64,000 nucleotides of DNA from CAXBCP01 sp038120765. GTDB lineage: Bacteria > Pseudomonadota > Alphaproteobacteria > MPNO01 > UBA830. Below the pieces are notes generated by a model, which had not been told where the DNA came from, searched no databases, and was given only the letters and a program-made list of their open reading frames with translations. The first letter of the stretch is position 1, and each line of letters begins with the position of its first letter. The DNA lies in the NCBI GenBank assembly GCA_038120765.1, contig JAYOMI010000007.1:1-64000 (forward strand), written 5' to 3'. Shown here piece after piece: positions 33,268 to 41,581 of the stretch. The translations under genes and the position numbers were made by a program.

Positions 33268-34119
33268 TCAGGGCGTGCGCGCGGTGACAATCCAGCAGGC
33301 GCCGGCGAGACGGACGATGCCGTCTTCGTCCTGGTTCTCTTCCAGCACATCCGTGATGGCGGCAATTGCCTTCCGGCGGTTTTCGCCCGTCACATTGCCC
33401 AGCGGCGCCGATAGCGGGCCCATCTCCATGACGAAGTTCAGCGCTTCTTCCAGTGTCCGGCCCAGTGGCACCTCGAAGTCCAGCGGGGCAAGGCCGATAT
33501 CGGTCAGGCCCGCGCTGCCGAGAATGCGGCGCACGCGGTCCGGGTCGGCGAACGAGAAGGGGCCCGGCTCTTCCGGTCCGGGGCGCGGCGGCATGTCGAG
33601 GAATTCCCTCGCGGCGGCGACGGGGCCCATCGCCCACAGGTTTTCACGCGGCCCCCGCCAGACGCCGAGCGCAATCCGCCCGCCTGGATCGAGGGACGGC
33701 GCGAGACGGCGGAAGGTATCTGCCGGGTCGTCGAAGAACATTGCGCCGAGGCGGGAGACCATGGCGTCGAATGAACTTGCGGCGAAGGGATAGACCGAGG
33801 CGTCGCCCAGCAGGAAATCGACATTGACCAGCTGCGCCGCGTCGCTGCGCTGCCGCGCTCGTTCGAGCATCGGGGCGGAAACGTCAATCGCGGTGACGCT
33901 GCCGACGGGCGTCACCCTTTCGGCGATGGCGAGCGAGGTGCCGCCGCTGCCGCAGCCGAGATCGAGCACCCGGTCCCCGGGGCTTATGTCGGCGGCGTTC
34001 AGCACGGCCTCCGTGATCTCGGCGAACATGATGTCGACGATGTCGGCATGGCGCGCCCATGCGCTGCCGTGATCGCCATTCCAGAATTCGATCTGGTCCA
34101 TGTTGGTGTAGTCCGTCAT
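33268..34119 (-). CDS. Class I SAM-dependent methyltransferase
   Basis: The start is the ATG at 34119 (MTDYTNMDQIEFWNGDHGSA), giving 283 residues; the open frame extends further upstream but that part overlaps the rpsU terminator and is not protein-like. SAM motif I is VLDLGCGSGGTSLAIAERV near residue 50, followed by VTAIDVSAPMLERARQ and FDAMVSRLGAMFFDDP. The IxFWNG start with this Rossmann core is common in small-molecule methyltransferases. It converges on bioD, 10 bases apart, so a biotin role (BioC) is not supported. Substrate unknown. Confidence 0.85.
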   Translation of the reverse strand: MTDYTNMDQIEFWNGDHGSAWARHADIVDIMFAEITEAVLNAADISPGDRVLDLGCGSGGTSLAIAERVTPVGSVTAIDVSAPMLERARQRSDAAQLVNVDFLLGDASVYPFAASSFDAMVSRLGAMFFDDPADTFRRLAPSLDPGGRIALGVWRGPRENLWAMGPVAAAREFLDMPPRPGPEEPGPFSFADPDRVRRILGSAGLTDIGLAPLDFEVPLGRTLEEALNFVMEMGPLSAPLGNVTGENRRKAIAAITDVLEENQDEDGIVRLAGACWIVTARTP

Positions 34120-34146
34120 ATCGCGCTCCCTGAAATTCCAGCCATG

Positions 34147-34173
34147 AAAAAAGGCCGCATAAAGCGGCCTTTT
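34147..34173 (-). terminator. Rho-independent terminator of rpsU
   Basis: GGCCGC (34153-34158) pairs with GCGGCC (34164-34169) around ATAAA. Read on the minus strand it is followed by six U, just after the rpsU stop. It lies upstream of the methyltransferase start. Confidence 0.8.
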
Positions 34174-34207
34174 AGAATTCTGTGCGGTTACATGTCCCGC
34201 GGGAAGG

Positions 34208-34411
34208 CTAGAAGCCTTCGCGTTCGATCCGCTTGCGTTCCAGCTTGCGGGCGCGACGGATGGCCTCTGCCTTTTCACGGGCACGGCGTTCCGACGGCTT
34301 TTCGTATGACCGGCGCATTTTCATTTCCCGGAAAATGCCTTCGCGCTGCATCTTCTTTTTAAGCGCGCGAAGCGCCTGATCTACGTCGTTGTCTCTAACA
34401 CTAACTTCCAC
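34208..34411 (-). CDS. rpsU: 30S ribosomal protein S21
   Basis: A 67-residue basic protein with the S21 signature: VSVRDNDVDQALRALKKKMQ at the N-terminus, then FREMKMRRSYEKPSERRARE and a lysine/arginine-rich tail. S21 binds the small subunit near the anti-Shine-Dalgarno end of 16S rRNA. It is divergent from def-COQ9, an arrangement conserved in alphaproteobacteria, where COQ9 relatives were first named rpsU-divergently transcribed proteins. A terminator follows it. Confidence 0.96.
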   Translation of the reverse strand: MEVSVRDNDVDQALRALKKKMQREGIFREMKMRRSYEKPSERRAREKAEAIRRARKLERKRIEREGF

Positions 34412-34616
34412 GGTCCGATGGTCTCCTGTCGGGCGTTATAAAATTCGGTTATGATGATATTTCACTGCACACAGCGAAAACCGGCATTTCCACCGGCTCG
34501 TTGACGGGTGTATAGCATATACGGGGGTTGATTTTAAAGTCCTTAACGCCATTCTCTCATATATGCGAAAAACAGCCGATTTCTGCGTTTAAACAGCCTC
34601 AGGACCCCGATTTTCC

Positions 34617-35204
34617 ATGACTCTTCTCAAAATTGCCCGCATGGGACACCCGGTTTTGCTCAAAACGGCGGCGGAAATCGCCGATCCGACGTCGCGCGAT
34701 GTCGGCCGTCTGCTCGAGGATATGGTCGAGACGATGGAGGACGCGACGGGGGTCGGACTGGCAGCCCCGCAGGTCTATGAAGGCAAGCGCGTGATCATTT
34801 TTAAATCGCCCCGCGAACGCGGCGAGGAAGATGCCGCCGCCACGGATTTTTCTCCGCTCACCGCGCTGATCAACCCCGAATTCGAACCGCTGGACGACGA
34901 ACTGGTCATGGGCTGGGAAGGCTGCCTGTCTATTCCCGGCATGACCGGCGCCGTGCCGCGCTATTCGCGTATCGTCTATCGCGGCTATGCGCCGAACGGC
35001 GAAGCGGTGGAACGCGAAGCGACGAATTTTCATGCGCGGGTGGTGCAGCATGAAATCGATCACCTCGACGGCGTGTTGTTCCCTATGCGGATGACCGACC
35101 TGTCCATGCTGACGTTCAATGAGGAACTCAAGAACTTCATGGAATATGCGATGGCGCGGAATTCGGGCGAGGAGAATACCGATCCGGAAGAGGGGGACGC
35201 ATGA
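34617..35204 (+). CDS. def: Peptide deformylase
   Basis: A 195-residue metalloenzyme removing formyl from nascent chains. All three motifs are intact: GVGLAAPQV near residue 46, EGCLSIPG with the metal-binding Cys near 102, and QHEIDHLDG with two His ligands near 147. The N-terminus MTLLKIARMGHPVLLKTA is family-like. Compared with the main Def there is a longer loop (RERGEEDAAATDF) and an acidic tail, so it may be a second copy. It overlaps the COQ9 gene by four bases (ATGA). Confidence 0.93.
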   Translation: MTLLKIARMGHPVLLKTAAEIADPTSRDVGRLLEDMVETMEDATGVGLAAPQVYEGKRVIIFKSPRERGEEDAAATDFSPLTALINPEFEPLDDELVMGWEGCLSIPGMTGAVPRYSRIVYRGYAPNGEAVEREATNFHARVVQHEIDHLDGVLFPMRMTDLSMLTFNEELKNFMEYAMARNSGEENTDPEEGDA

Positions 35205-35896
35205 CCGATCCCGAGCACGTCATCGATACCACCCTGCGCGACCGGCTGATTGTCGCGACCCTTGCGCATACTCCGTTCGATGGCTGGTCGCCGGCAGCGC
35301 TGCGCGCCGGGGCGCGGGATATCGGCGTCAGCGATGACGTCGCACAGGCGGCATTCCCCCGCGGCACGAGCGATATGATCCGGCATTTTTCGCGCTGGGC
35401 TGACCGCTGCATGATTGCCGGTCTGGAAGCTGCGGATCTCGACGAGATGCGGATCCATGAGCGCGTCACCATCGCCGTGGAGCTGCGGCTTGAAGCGCTG
35501 GAACCCCACAGGGAAGCCGTCCGCCGCGGTCTGTCCTGGCTCGCGATGCCGCAGAATGCGGCGCTCGGCGCGCGCCTCCTGTACCGCACCGTCGATGACA
35601 TCTGGTATGCGGTTGGCGACCGCTCGGCCGATTTTTCGTTCTATACAAAGCGCGGATTGCTGGCGGGCGTGGTTGCATCGACCACCCTGTTCTGGCTGGA
35701 CGACACCAGCGAGGGCGGGACGGAAACATCCGATTTTCTCGACGGGCGCATTGCGGATGTGATGCGCATTACCTCGGTCCGCCGCCGCACGGAAGATATT
35801 TGTCAGAAAACACCGAACCCGCTGCGTATCCTGCGCGATGTCGCGCGCAAGCGTTACGGCGGACAGGCCTCAGGGGGCGGGTCGTACCCGGGGTGA
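35201..35896 (+). CDS. COQ9-family protein
   Basis: A 231-residue TetR-like helical protein of the COQ9 family. The C-terminal LYRTVDDIWYAVGDRSADFS followed by YTKRGLLAGVVASTTLFWL is the hallmark lipid-binding region. COQ9 proteins present ubiquinone intermediates to the hydroxylase COQ7. Coupling to def and divergence from rpsU reproduce the known family context. Its last 27 bases overlap the convergent purK 3' end. Confidence 0.9.
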   Translation: MTDPEHVIDTTLRDRLIVATLAHTPFDGWSPAALRAGARDIGVSDDVAQAAFPRGTSDMIRHFSRWADRCMIAGLEAADLDEMRIHERVTIAVELRLEALEPHREAVRRGLSWLAMPQNAALGARLLYRTVDDIWYAVGDRSADFSFYTKRGLLAGVVASTTLFWLDDTSEGGTETSDFLDGRIADVMRITSVRRRTEDICQKTPNPLRILRDVARKRYGGQASGGGSYPG

Positions 35897-36979
35897 CAGC
35901 CGGTTGACGTGGCCCATCTTGCGGCCCGGCCGGCTCTCGGCCTTGCCGTACAGGTGAAGGCAGGCGCCGTCTTCCTTCATCAGCTCCAGCCACCGGTCCG
36001 CCTCATCGCCGATCAGGTTGGTCATCACCGCGTTTGAATGACGTTCAGGGTCGCCCAGCGGCAGGCCGGCGACCGCGCGGATAAACTGTTCGAACTGGCT
36101 GACAGCGCAGGCATCCATCGTCCAGTGGCCGGAGTTATGGGGCCGGGGGGCGATTTCGTTGACCAGAACGTCGCCGTCGCGGGTGACGAACATCTCGACC
36201 GCCAGCAGTCCGACCAGATCGAGCGCATCGGCAATCCTGTCCGCGATATTCCGGGCTGTCCTGGCGATATCGGCATTGACGGTCGACGGCGCGGTTGTGG
36301 TGAAAAGGATATGGTCGCGGTGGACGTTATCGACCGGGATATAGCTTCTGGTGTCGCCGCCGGGGCCGCGCGCGACGATCACCGATATTTCGCGCTCGAA
36401 ATCGACGAAACCTTCCAGCACGGCGGGTGCTTCGTCTAGTTGTGCCCATGCGGCGGCGAGACCTGCGGCGGACTCGACGCGCACCTGTCCCTTGCCGTCA
36501 TAGCCGAACCGCGCGGTTTTCAGGATCGCGGGGAAGCCGATCCCGGCGGCAGGTTCAATATCCGCCGCGGTGACGACAGGCGCCCACGGCGCGGTCCCGA
36601 TTCCGTTATCGGCGAGAAACGTTTTTTCGATCGCCCGGTCCTGGGATATGTGGAGCGCATCGACGCTCGGTCGCACCGGCACGGCCTCCGCGATCACTGC
36701 GAGCGTTTCGTCCGGGACGTTCTCGAATTCGAATGTCACGACATCGACGGCGGCGGCGAAGGCGCGCGCGGCGTCCATGTCGTCATATGGCGCGGTGGTC
36801 TGTGCGGCGGAGACTTCCTTGGCAGGCGCATCGGCATCCGGGCTGAAGATATGACACCGGTATCCAAGCGCCGCGGCAGCGAGCGCCGCCATCCGGCCCA
36901 GTTGTCCGCCGCCCAGAATGCCGATGGTGGCGCCGGGCGGCAGCGGCGCGCCGGGATCTCGGCTTGAGCCGTTCGTCAC
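35870..36979 (-). CDS. purK: 5-(carboxyamino)imidazole ribonucleotide synthase
   Basis: The GTG at 36979, two bases after the purE stop, is taken as start (MTNGSSRDPGAPLPPGATIG); it gives 369 residues. The ATP-grasp enzyme shows the N-terminal IGILGGGQLGRMAALAAAAL, the central PAILKTARFGYDGKGQVRVE and the metal-binding VNEIAPRPHNSGHWTMDA. It makes N5-CAIR from AIR, bicarbonate and ATP in purine synthesis, handing it to PurE. purE-purK form an operon. Confidence 0.95.
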   Translation of the reverse strand: MTNGSSRDPGAPLPPGATIGILGGGQLGRMAALAAAALGYRCHIFSPDADAPAKEVSAAQTTAPYDDMDAARAFAAAVDVVTFEFENVPDETLAVIAEAVPVRPSVDALHISQDRAIEKTFLADNGIGTAPWAPVVTAADIEPAAGIGFPAILKTARFGYDGKGQVRVESAAGLAAAWAQLDEAPAVLEGFVDFEREISVIVARGPGGDTRSYIPVDNVHRDHILFTTTAPSTVNADIARTARNIADRIADALDLVGLLAVEMFVTRDGDVLVNEIAPRPHNSGHWTMDACAVSQFEQFIRAVAGLPLGDPERHSNAVMTNLIGDEADRWLELMKEDGACLHLYGKAESRPGRKMGHVNRLSPRVRPAP

Positions 36980-36980
36980 G

Positions 36981-37517
36981 TCAGCGGCCCGTCGGGGAGT
37001 CCGGCACGTCGGCGGTTTGCTTCGCCCGCCATGCGTCCAGCTTTTTCGCCACCTTGTCGTCCTGCAGCGCGATGATGGAGGCCGCCATAAGGCCGGCATT
37101 CTTGGCGCCGGGCGTTCCGATGGCCAGCGTCCCGACGGGAATGCCGCCCGGCATCTGGACGATGGAAAGGAGGCTGTCCATGCCGCTCAGCGCCTTGCTT
37201 TCGACGGGCACGCCCAGCACCGGCAGGGCGGTCATCGCGGCGACCATGCCGGGCAGGTGCGCCGCACCGCCGGCGCCCGCGATAATAACATTCAGGCCGC
37301 GCTCTTTCGCCGATTTGGCGTATTCGGCCAGCCGGTCCGGCGTTCGGTGGGCAGATACGATTTTCGTCTCGAACGGTACGCCCAGCGCTTTCAGCATGTC
37401 GACGGCGTTCTTCATCGTCGGCCAGTCCGATTTCGAGCCCATGATGACCCCGACGACGGGCGCTTTCGCCGCCGGTTTGCGCCGATTGGTGGATCCCGCC
37501 GTTTTACCCGCAACCAT
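36981..37517 (-). CDS. purE: N5-carboxyaminoimidazole ribonucleotide mutase
   Basis: The ATG at 37517 after a GGGGAG ribosome site gives 178 residues; about 20 precede the core (MVAGKTAGSTNRRKPAAKAP). Core motifs are VGVIMGSKSDWPTMKNA, the substrate loop IVSAHRTPDRLAEYA, and IAGAGGAAHLPGMVAAMTAL. It converts N5-CAIR to CAIR and is upstream of purK. The N-terminal extension is longer than usual but basic and unstructured, common in this class. Confidence 0.95.
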   Translation of the reverse strand: MVAGKTAGSTNRRKPAAKAPVVGVIMGSKSDWPTMKNAVDMLKALGVPFETKIVSAHRTPDRLAEYAKSAKERGLNVIIAGAGGAAHLPGMVAAMTALPVLGVPVESKALSGMDSLLSIVQMPGGIPVGTLAIGTPGAKNAGLMAASIIALQDDKVAKKLDAWRAKQTADVPDSPTGR

Positions 37518-37726
37518 GCTCGCTCCCCTTAAATGCCGCGCCGCCAGCCCGATAACCTCAGGATGGCGGCTATACCTGAAAACACGTCCGATACCACGTG
37601 CCACAAGGGCCGTATTATAAGGCCGGGATCGGCCCACGCAAAGCGCAGGAATCCGCCACTCTAAACCAAATCTTAACGGTCCGGATGGTATCAGTTCCGC
37701 ATACTGCAGAACCGGGTACCGTTCCT

Positions 37727-38452
37727 ATGCGCATAGACAATACACGCCGGCCGGCAGCTTCTGCCGGTGTCGGCTCGTACGAAAAAGCCAGCAAGACCGC
37801 CGAAAACGCGCCTGTCCGACGGGCGACGGATGCGGCATCGGTGCTCGGAATTCCGGCGAACGAGCTGACGCCGAAGGTGCAGGAAGCGATCACCCAGCTT
37901 ATGGCCGAGGTCGATACGCTGCGCCAGGAGCTCAACGAGAGCAAGAATCGGATCGAATACCTGGAAGAGCTTGCCGATCAGGACACGCTGGCACCGGTCG
38001 CCAACCGCCGCGCCTTTGTGCGGGAACTGTCGCGCAACCTGTCCTATGCCGAACGCTACGGTACGCCGTCCAGCGTGATCTACCTGGACCTGAACGGGCT
38101 CAAACAGCTCAATGACGGCAAGGGCCACGCGGCGGGCGACGCGGCTATTCTGAAGGTTGCGAAAATTCTTGCAGGCAATGTGCGTGAATCCGACATCGTC
38201 GGCCGGCTCGGCGGCGATGAATTCGGCGTCATGCTGTCCCACGCCGATGAAGAGGCCGCCCGGAACAAGGCCGAGTTCCTTGCCAGGACAATCGCCGAGG
38301 ACCCGCTCGAATGGCAGGGCGAGGAGATCACTCTGGATGTCGCCTTCGGGGTGCACACCATTCGCGGCGGCGGCGATGCCGGGGCGGCGCTGGAGGCAGC
38401 GGACAAGGCCATGTACGCCAACAAGGTGGGAACACGCGCCGAACCTGCCTGA
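37727..38452 (+). CDS. GGDEF-domain diguanylate cyclase
   Basis: Starting at the ATG at 37727 (MRIDNTRRPAASAGVGSYEK) it has 241 residues. An N-terminal 75-residue region with a helix (ITQLMAEVDTLRQELNESKN) precedes a complete GGDEF domain near residues 80-240. The active-site signature is GRLGGDEFGVML, and an RESD inhibitory-site motif lies five residues before GGDEF, so product inhibition by c-di-GMP is expected. There are no membrane segments, so it is cytosolic. The sensory input is unclear. It is divergent from purEK. Confidence 0.9.
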   Translation: MRIDNTRRPAASAGVGSYEKASKTAENAPVRRATDAASVLGIPANELTPKVQEAITQLMAEVDTLRQELNESKNRIEYLEELADQDTLAPVANRRAFVRELSRNLSYAERYGTPSSVIYLDLNGLKQLNDGKGHAAGDAAILKVAKILAGNVRESDIVGRLGGDEFGVMLSHADEEAARNKAEFLARTIAEDPLEWQGEEITLDVAFGVHTIRGGGDAGAALEAADKAMYANKVGTRAEPA

Positions 38453-38535
38453 CGGGAATCCCGCGCGCATATGCCACTACGGGAACCGGACGATGTCTGT
38501 CCGGGGGGCCCTGATGCATACTTTCCGGATAAATC

Positions 38536-38736
38536 TCAGGCAATGATATCGGGCAGCAACTGGTCTTCGATGCCCGCTATCTGATCTTTTAGGATAAGCT
38601 TGCGTTTTTTCAGCCGCTGCAACTGTAGCTGGTCGTAGGGCGCGCGTTCTGTCAGCCGCGCGATGACGTCATCCAGATCGCGATGCTCAAGCTCCAGTTC
38701 CACCAGCTTCTGGCGAAGGGCTTCCTGTTCGCTCAT
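38536..38736 (-). CDS. DUF465 (YdcH-like) small coiled-coil protein
   Basis: A 66-residue protein, MSEQEALRQKLVELELEHRD followed by LQLQRLKKRKLILKDQIAGI. Nearly all of it is helical with heptad leucines, matching the DUF465/YdcH family. Function is not established. It is divergent from pfk. A second DUF465 protein is encoded at 40659. Confidence 0.85.
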   Translation of the reverse strand: MSEQEALRQKLVELELEHRDLDDVIARLTERAPYDQLQLQRLKKRKLILKDQIAGIEDQLLPDIIA

Positions 38737-38839
38737 GAATTCAGTCTCATTTTAGTTCTTGCGGTGCGAAGGATAGCAGAAACGGCTGCGTACTGTTAAT
38801 TTTGAGCACGTCTTCGCAGCAGATTTATGGGGCTTATTC

Positions 38840-39958
38840 GTGACAGAAGCAAAAAGAATTGGCGTTCTGACGAGCGGTGGGGACTGCGCCGGGCTGAATG
38901 CCGCCATCCGGGCGGTGGCCTTTCGGGCGATAGACGGATACGGCTTTCGGGTTTTCGGAATACATCATGGCACCCATGGTTTGATGGAGACCCCGGTGGT
39001 GGCCGAAGAGCTCACCCTGGAGCAGTTCGACGGCAATATTCTCCGGCTGGGGGGGACGATTCTGGGGTCCATGAACCGCGGCGACCCGTTCGCCTATTCG
39101 ATGCCCGACGGGACTGTCAGAGACCGCTCCGAAGAGATCATAGACGGCTACCACGAGCTTGGTCTTGACGCCCTGATCGGCATTGGCGGCGACGGCAGCC
39201 TTGCGATTCTGCGCAGGCTTGCCCTTCAGGGCGGGCTGAACCTTGTCTGCATTCCCAAGACGATCGACAACGATGTCGACAAAACCGAAAACGCCATCGG
39301 CTATGTTACCGCCGTTGATGTCGCGTCCGAGGCCCTGGACCGGCTTCAGCCGACCGCGGCGAGCCACGACCGGGTCATGGTGCTGGAAGTGATGGGGCGG
39401 AATGCCGGACATATTGCCTTGTCCGCCGGGATTTCCGGTGGCGCCGATGCCATATTGATGCCCGAGATCCCGTGGACGACCGAAGGTCTCGCCCGGAAAA
39501 TTCTCGATGTACGCAAGAACGGCCGGAATTTCGCGCTCGTGATCGTCGCCGAGGCGGCACAGCTGCCCGATGGTGAGGCCGTCGGTCGCAGACGCGCCGA
39601 TGGCGGTTTCACCTTCGGCGGGGTCGGCCAGCGCGTCAGCGACCTGATCGAACAATCGACCGGCGCGGAATCGCGAATCACGGTGCTGGGACATGTCCAG
39701 CGCGGTGGCGCGCCGTCTCCGCGTGACAGGTTGTTTGCCTCCGCGTTCGGCGTTTGCGCCGTGGATCTTGTGGCGCACGGCAAGTTCGACCGCCTCGTGG
39801 TGTGGTCCAATAGGGAATGCCGCGATGTTCCGCTTGCGGATGGGATTCTAAACAGCCACCGGGTAGACCCGCACGGAACCCTGGTGCATACCGCAGCCGG
39901 GCTCGGTATTTATATCGGCAATCCGGAGGCATCCGGTACGCAACCCGGGGCGGTCTGA
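38840..39958 (+). CDS. pfk: 6-phosphofructokinase with mixed phosphoryl-donor signature
   Basis: A GTG start at 38840 gives 372 residues. The PFK-A fold is shown by IGVLTSGGDCAGLNAAIRAV at the N-terminus, GIGGDGSLAI near residue 115 and the catalytic PKTIDNDVDKTENAIGY near 139. Gly119 of GGDGS is the ATP-type residue, while Lys140 in PKTIDND is the pyrophosphate-type residue (Gly in E. coli PfkA). This combination marks group III or mixed PFKs, some of which use PPi. It forms fructose 1,6-bisphosphate and works with the aldolase at 52379 and pyruvate kinase at 12848. Confidence 0.92.
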   Translation: MTEAKRIGVLTSGGDCAGLNAAIRAVAFRAIDGYGFRVFGIHHGTHGLMETPVVAEELTLEQFDGNILRLGGTILGSMNRGDPFAYSMPDGTVRDRSEEIIDGYHELGLDALIGIGGDGSLAILRRLALQGGLNLVCIPKTIDNDVDKTENAIGYVTAVDVASEALDRLQPTAASHDRVMVLEVMGRNAGHIALSAGISGGADAILMPEIPWTTEGLARKILDVRKNGRNFALVIVAEAAQLPDGEAVGRRRADGGFTFGGVGQRVSDLIEQSTGAESRITVLGHVQRGGAPSPRDRLFASAFGVCAVDLVAHGKFDRLVVWSNRECRDVPLADGILNSHRVDPHGTLVHTAAGLGIYIGNPEASGTQPGAV

Positions 39959-39990
39959 TCCGGGTACGAGTTCAAACAAGGAGCGATTGA

Positions 39991-40548
39991 TTGGCTGAAT
40001 TTCCCGAACACCCTTTCTGGGATTTTTCTCTCGGCGTCTACATGTCCGACGGCGTCGGCGCGGCCTGCCTGGAATTGCAGGATGCGCATGAACTGGATGT
40101 GAATGTCCTGTTGTTTTGCATGTGGCAGGGCGCGTCCGGCCGCGGGGCGTTGAGCGCAGAGGACATGAAAACCGTTCTGGCAGCTGTCGAAGAATGGCAT
40201 CACGACGTCGTTCGCGCATTGCGTGCGGTGCGGGTGCGCATGAAAGGCGGCATGCCGCCGGCACCCGCCGAGCTGACGGAATCCCTGCGCCAGCGAATCC
40301 AGAAGGCGGAAATCGATTGCGAACATACCGAGCAGCTCATGCTTGCCGGCGCGATTGTCCGCGACCCGGATGATTCGCTCGGCCATGAAGCGCGGCTTGC
40401 CGATGCGGTGGCGACTCTGGCCGAGTATTTTTCCGCGATCGGCAGCGTTCCCGGCGATGCGGACCGTGCCAATATCGCCCATATGCTGGGCGTCGCATTC
40501 GGCGATCTGGATCCGGCGATAATCCGGGATGCCTGCGCCCGCTTGTAA
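39991..40548 (+). CDS. TIGR02444-family protein
   Basis: A 185-residue protein matching TIGR02444 (DUF2390): FWDFSLGVYMSDGVGAACLE at the start, then LQDAHELDVNVLLFCMWQG, which is the family's most conserved part. The start is taken as TTG at 39991 after an ACAAGGAG ribosome site (spacing 8), since no ATG fits. No function is known. It follows pfk by 32 bases on the same strand and is probably in the same transcript. Confidence 0.87.
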   Translation: MAEFPEHPFWDFSLGVYMSDGVGAACLELQDAHELDVNVLLFCMWQGASGRGALSAEDMKTVLAAVEEWHHDVVRALRAVRVRMKGGMPPAPAELTESLRQRIQKAEIDCEHTEQLMLAGAIVRDPDDSLGHEARLADAVATLAEYFSAIGSVPGDADRANIAHMLGVAFGDLDPAIIRDACARL

Positions 40549-40658
40549 TATCTTTCCGCTGAAGCGGCCCGGATGCCGGCAAAACGCCGATTTACATTTC
40601 CGGTGATCGCGGTCTAGAATTTACCCGTCCTGAATTTCAATGACGGAGAGTATGCGAC

Positions 40659-40826
40659 ATGGGTGAAAGAGAGCGGATTGAGTTTCTGAAAACGAAACAT
40701 GAAGCACTCGAGACGGAGCTGAAGGATGAGAAACGAAAACTTCAGCCCAACCCTGCCACCCTGGCGGCCATCAAGAAACGAAAACTCGTCGTCAAGGACG
40801 AGATGACGCGCCTCGCACATTCCTGA
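40659..40826 (+). CDS. DUF465 small protein
   Basis: A 55-residue protein beginning MGERERIEFLKTKHEALETE and ending LAHS. A helix-turn-helix pair of amphipathic helices (KLQPNPATLAAIKKRKLVVK) matches DUF465. ATG at 40659 follows a GACGGAGAG ribosome site; TGA is at 40824-40826. A terminator follows 25 bases later. It resembles the DUF465 protein at 38536, so the window has two members. Confidence 0.8.
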   Translation: MGERERIEFLKTKHEALETELKDEKRKLQPNPATLAAIKKRKLVVKDEMTRLAHS

Positions 40827-40851
40827 CAGGTTGCAATAGCCCGAAGAAAAA

Positions 40852-40886
40852 GCCCGCCCCGTGATTTACGGCGCGGGCTTTGTTTT
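40852..40886. terminator. Bidirectional terminator between DUF465 gene and trcR
   Basis: GCCCGC (40852-40857) pairs with GCGGGC (40873-40878). A T-rich run follows on the plus strand and an A-run precedes it, so it can stop transcription from both convergent genes. Confidence 0.75.
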
Positions 40887-40905
40887 TTCGTGCACGTCTT
40901 GCGAC

Positions 40906-41520
40906 CTAGAGTTTGAATTCCGGCATTGCGGGCGTTGAGGCTTTCGGCGTTTCCTCGATCACCGGCGCTTCCGATGTGGAAACGTAGCCGGCGCGCTTCA
41001 CTTCCTTGTCGAGGTCCTGACGATTGCACAGGCCGAGGCCCACCGGATCACGCGCCGTGATTGCCGCCATGTTCCAGTGAGACCGGTCGCGGATCGCCGA
41101 GATCGTCGGCTTGGTGGTGCCGATAAGACGCGAGATCTGCGCGTCTTTCAGATTCGGGAAATGCTTCACCAGCCAGGCAATCGCATCCGGCTTGTCGCCG
41201 CGTCGGGCGACCGGTGTGTAACGCGGCCCCTTGGTGCGGCTGGCCGGGCGAGGCACCGTCGTGACCGCCATCTTAAGGCGTTCGGCCGGGTCTGCCTCGC
41301 AGCGTTCGATTTCTTCCCTGGTCAGCTGACCGTTGACGATCGGGTCGTACCCGACCATGCCGACGGCAACTTCGTCATCGGCGATGCTCTGAACTTCCAG
41401 ATCGTGGAGACCGCAGAACGCGCCGATCTGGCGGAACGTCAATGCGGTGTTTTCGATCAGCCACACGGCGGTGGCTTTCGGCATCAGCGGCTTGGTGCTT
41501 TCGTTTGCGTCACGGCTCAT
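40906..41520 (-). CDS. trcR: DUF1013 protein, TrcR-type cell-cycle regulator
   Basis: A 204-residue protein of the alphaproteobacterial DUF1013 family. It starts with MPKATAVWLIENTALTFRQI and includes GLHDLEVQSIADDEVAVGMV. A DNA-binding-like part reads WLVKHFPNLKDAQISRLIGT with TKPTISAIRDRSHWN, and the tail is acidic. NCBI names this family cell cycle transcriptional regulator TrcR. The helix-turn-helix near residues 120-145 supports DNA binding. It is monocistronic on the minus strand. Confidence 0.88.
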   Translation of the reverse strand: MSRDANESTKPLMPKATAVWLIENTALTFRQIGAFCGLHDLEVQSIADDEVAVGMVGYDPIVNGQLTREEIERCEADPAERLKMAVTTVPRPASRTKGPRYTPVARRGDKPDAIAWLVKHFPNLKDAQISRLIGTTKPTISAIRDRSHWNMAAITARDPVGLGLCNRQDLDKEVKRAGYVSTSEAPVIEETPKASTPAMPEFKL

Positions 41521-41581
41521 AACGTTGTGCTCTCTTGCTACGTTCGGTGTCCAGATTGAAGACCGTCATACGGCGCGGGCG

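Noticed and set aside
33268..34119. Methyltransferase beside bioD as BioC
   Set aside because: It is on the opposite strand, convergent, and its motifs match a general class I methyltransferase group rather than malonyl-ACP methyltransferase.
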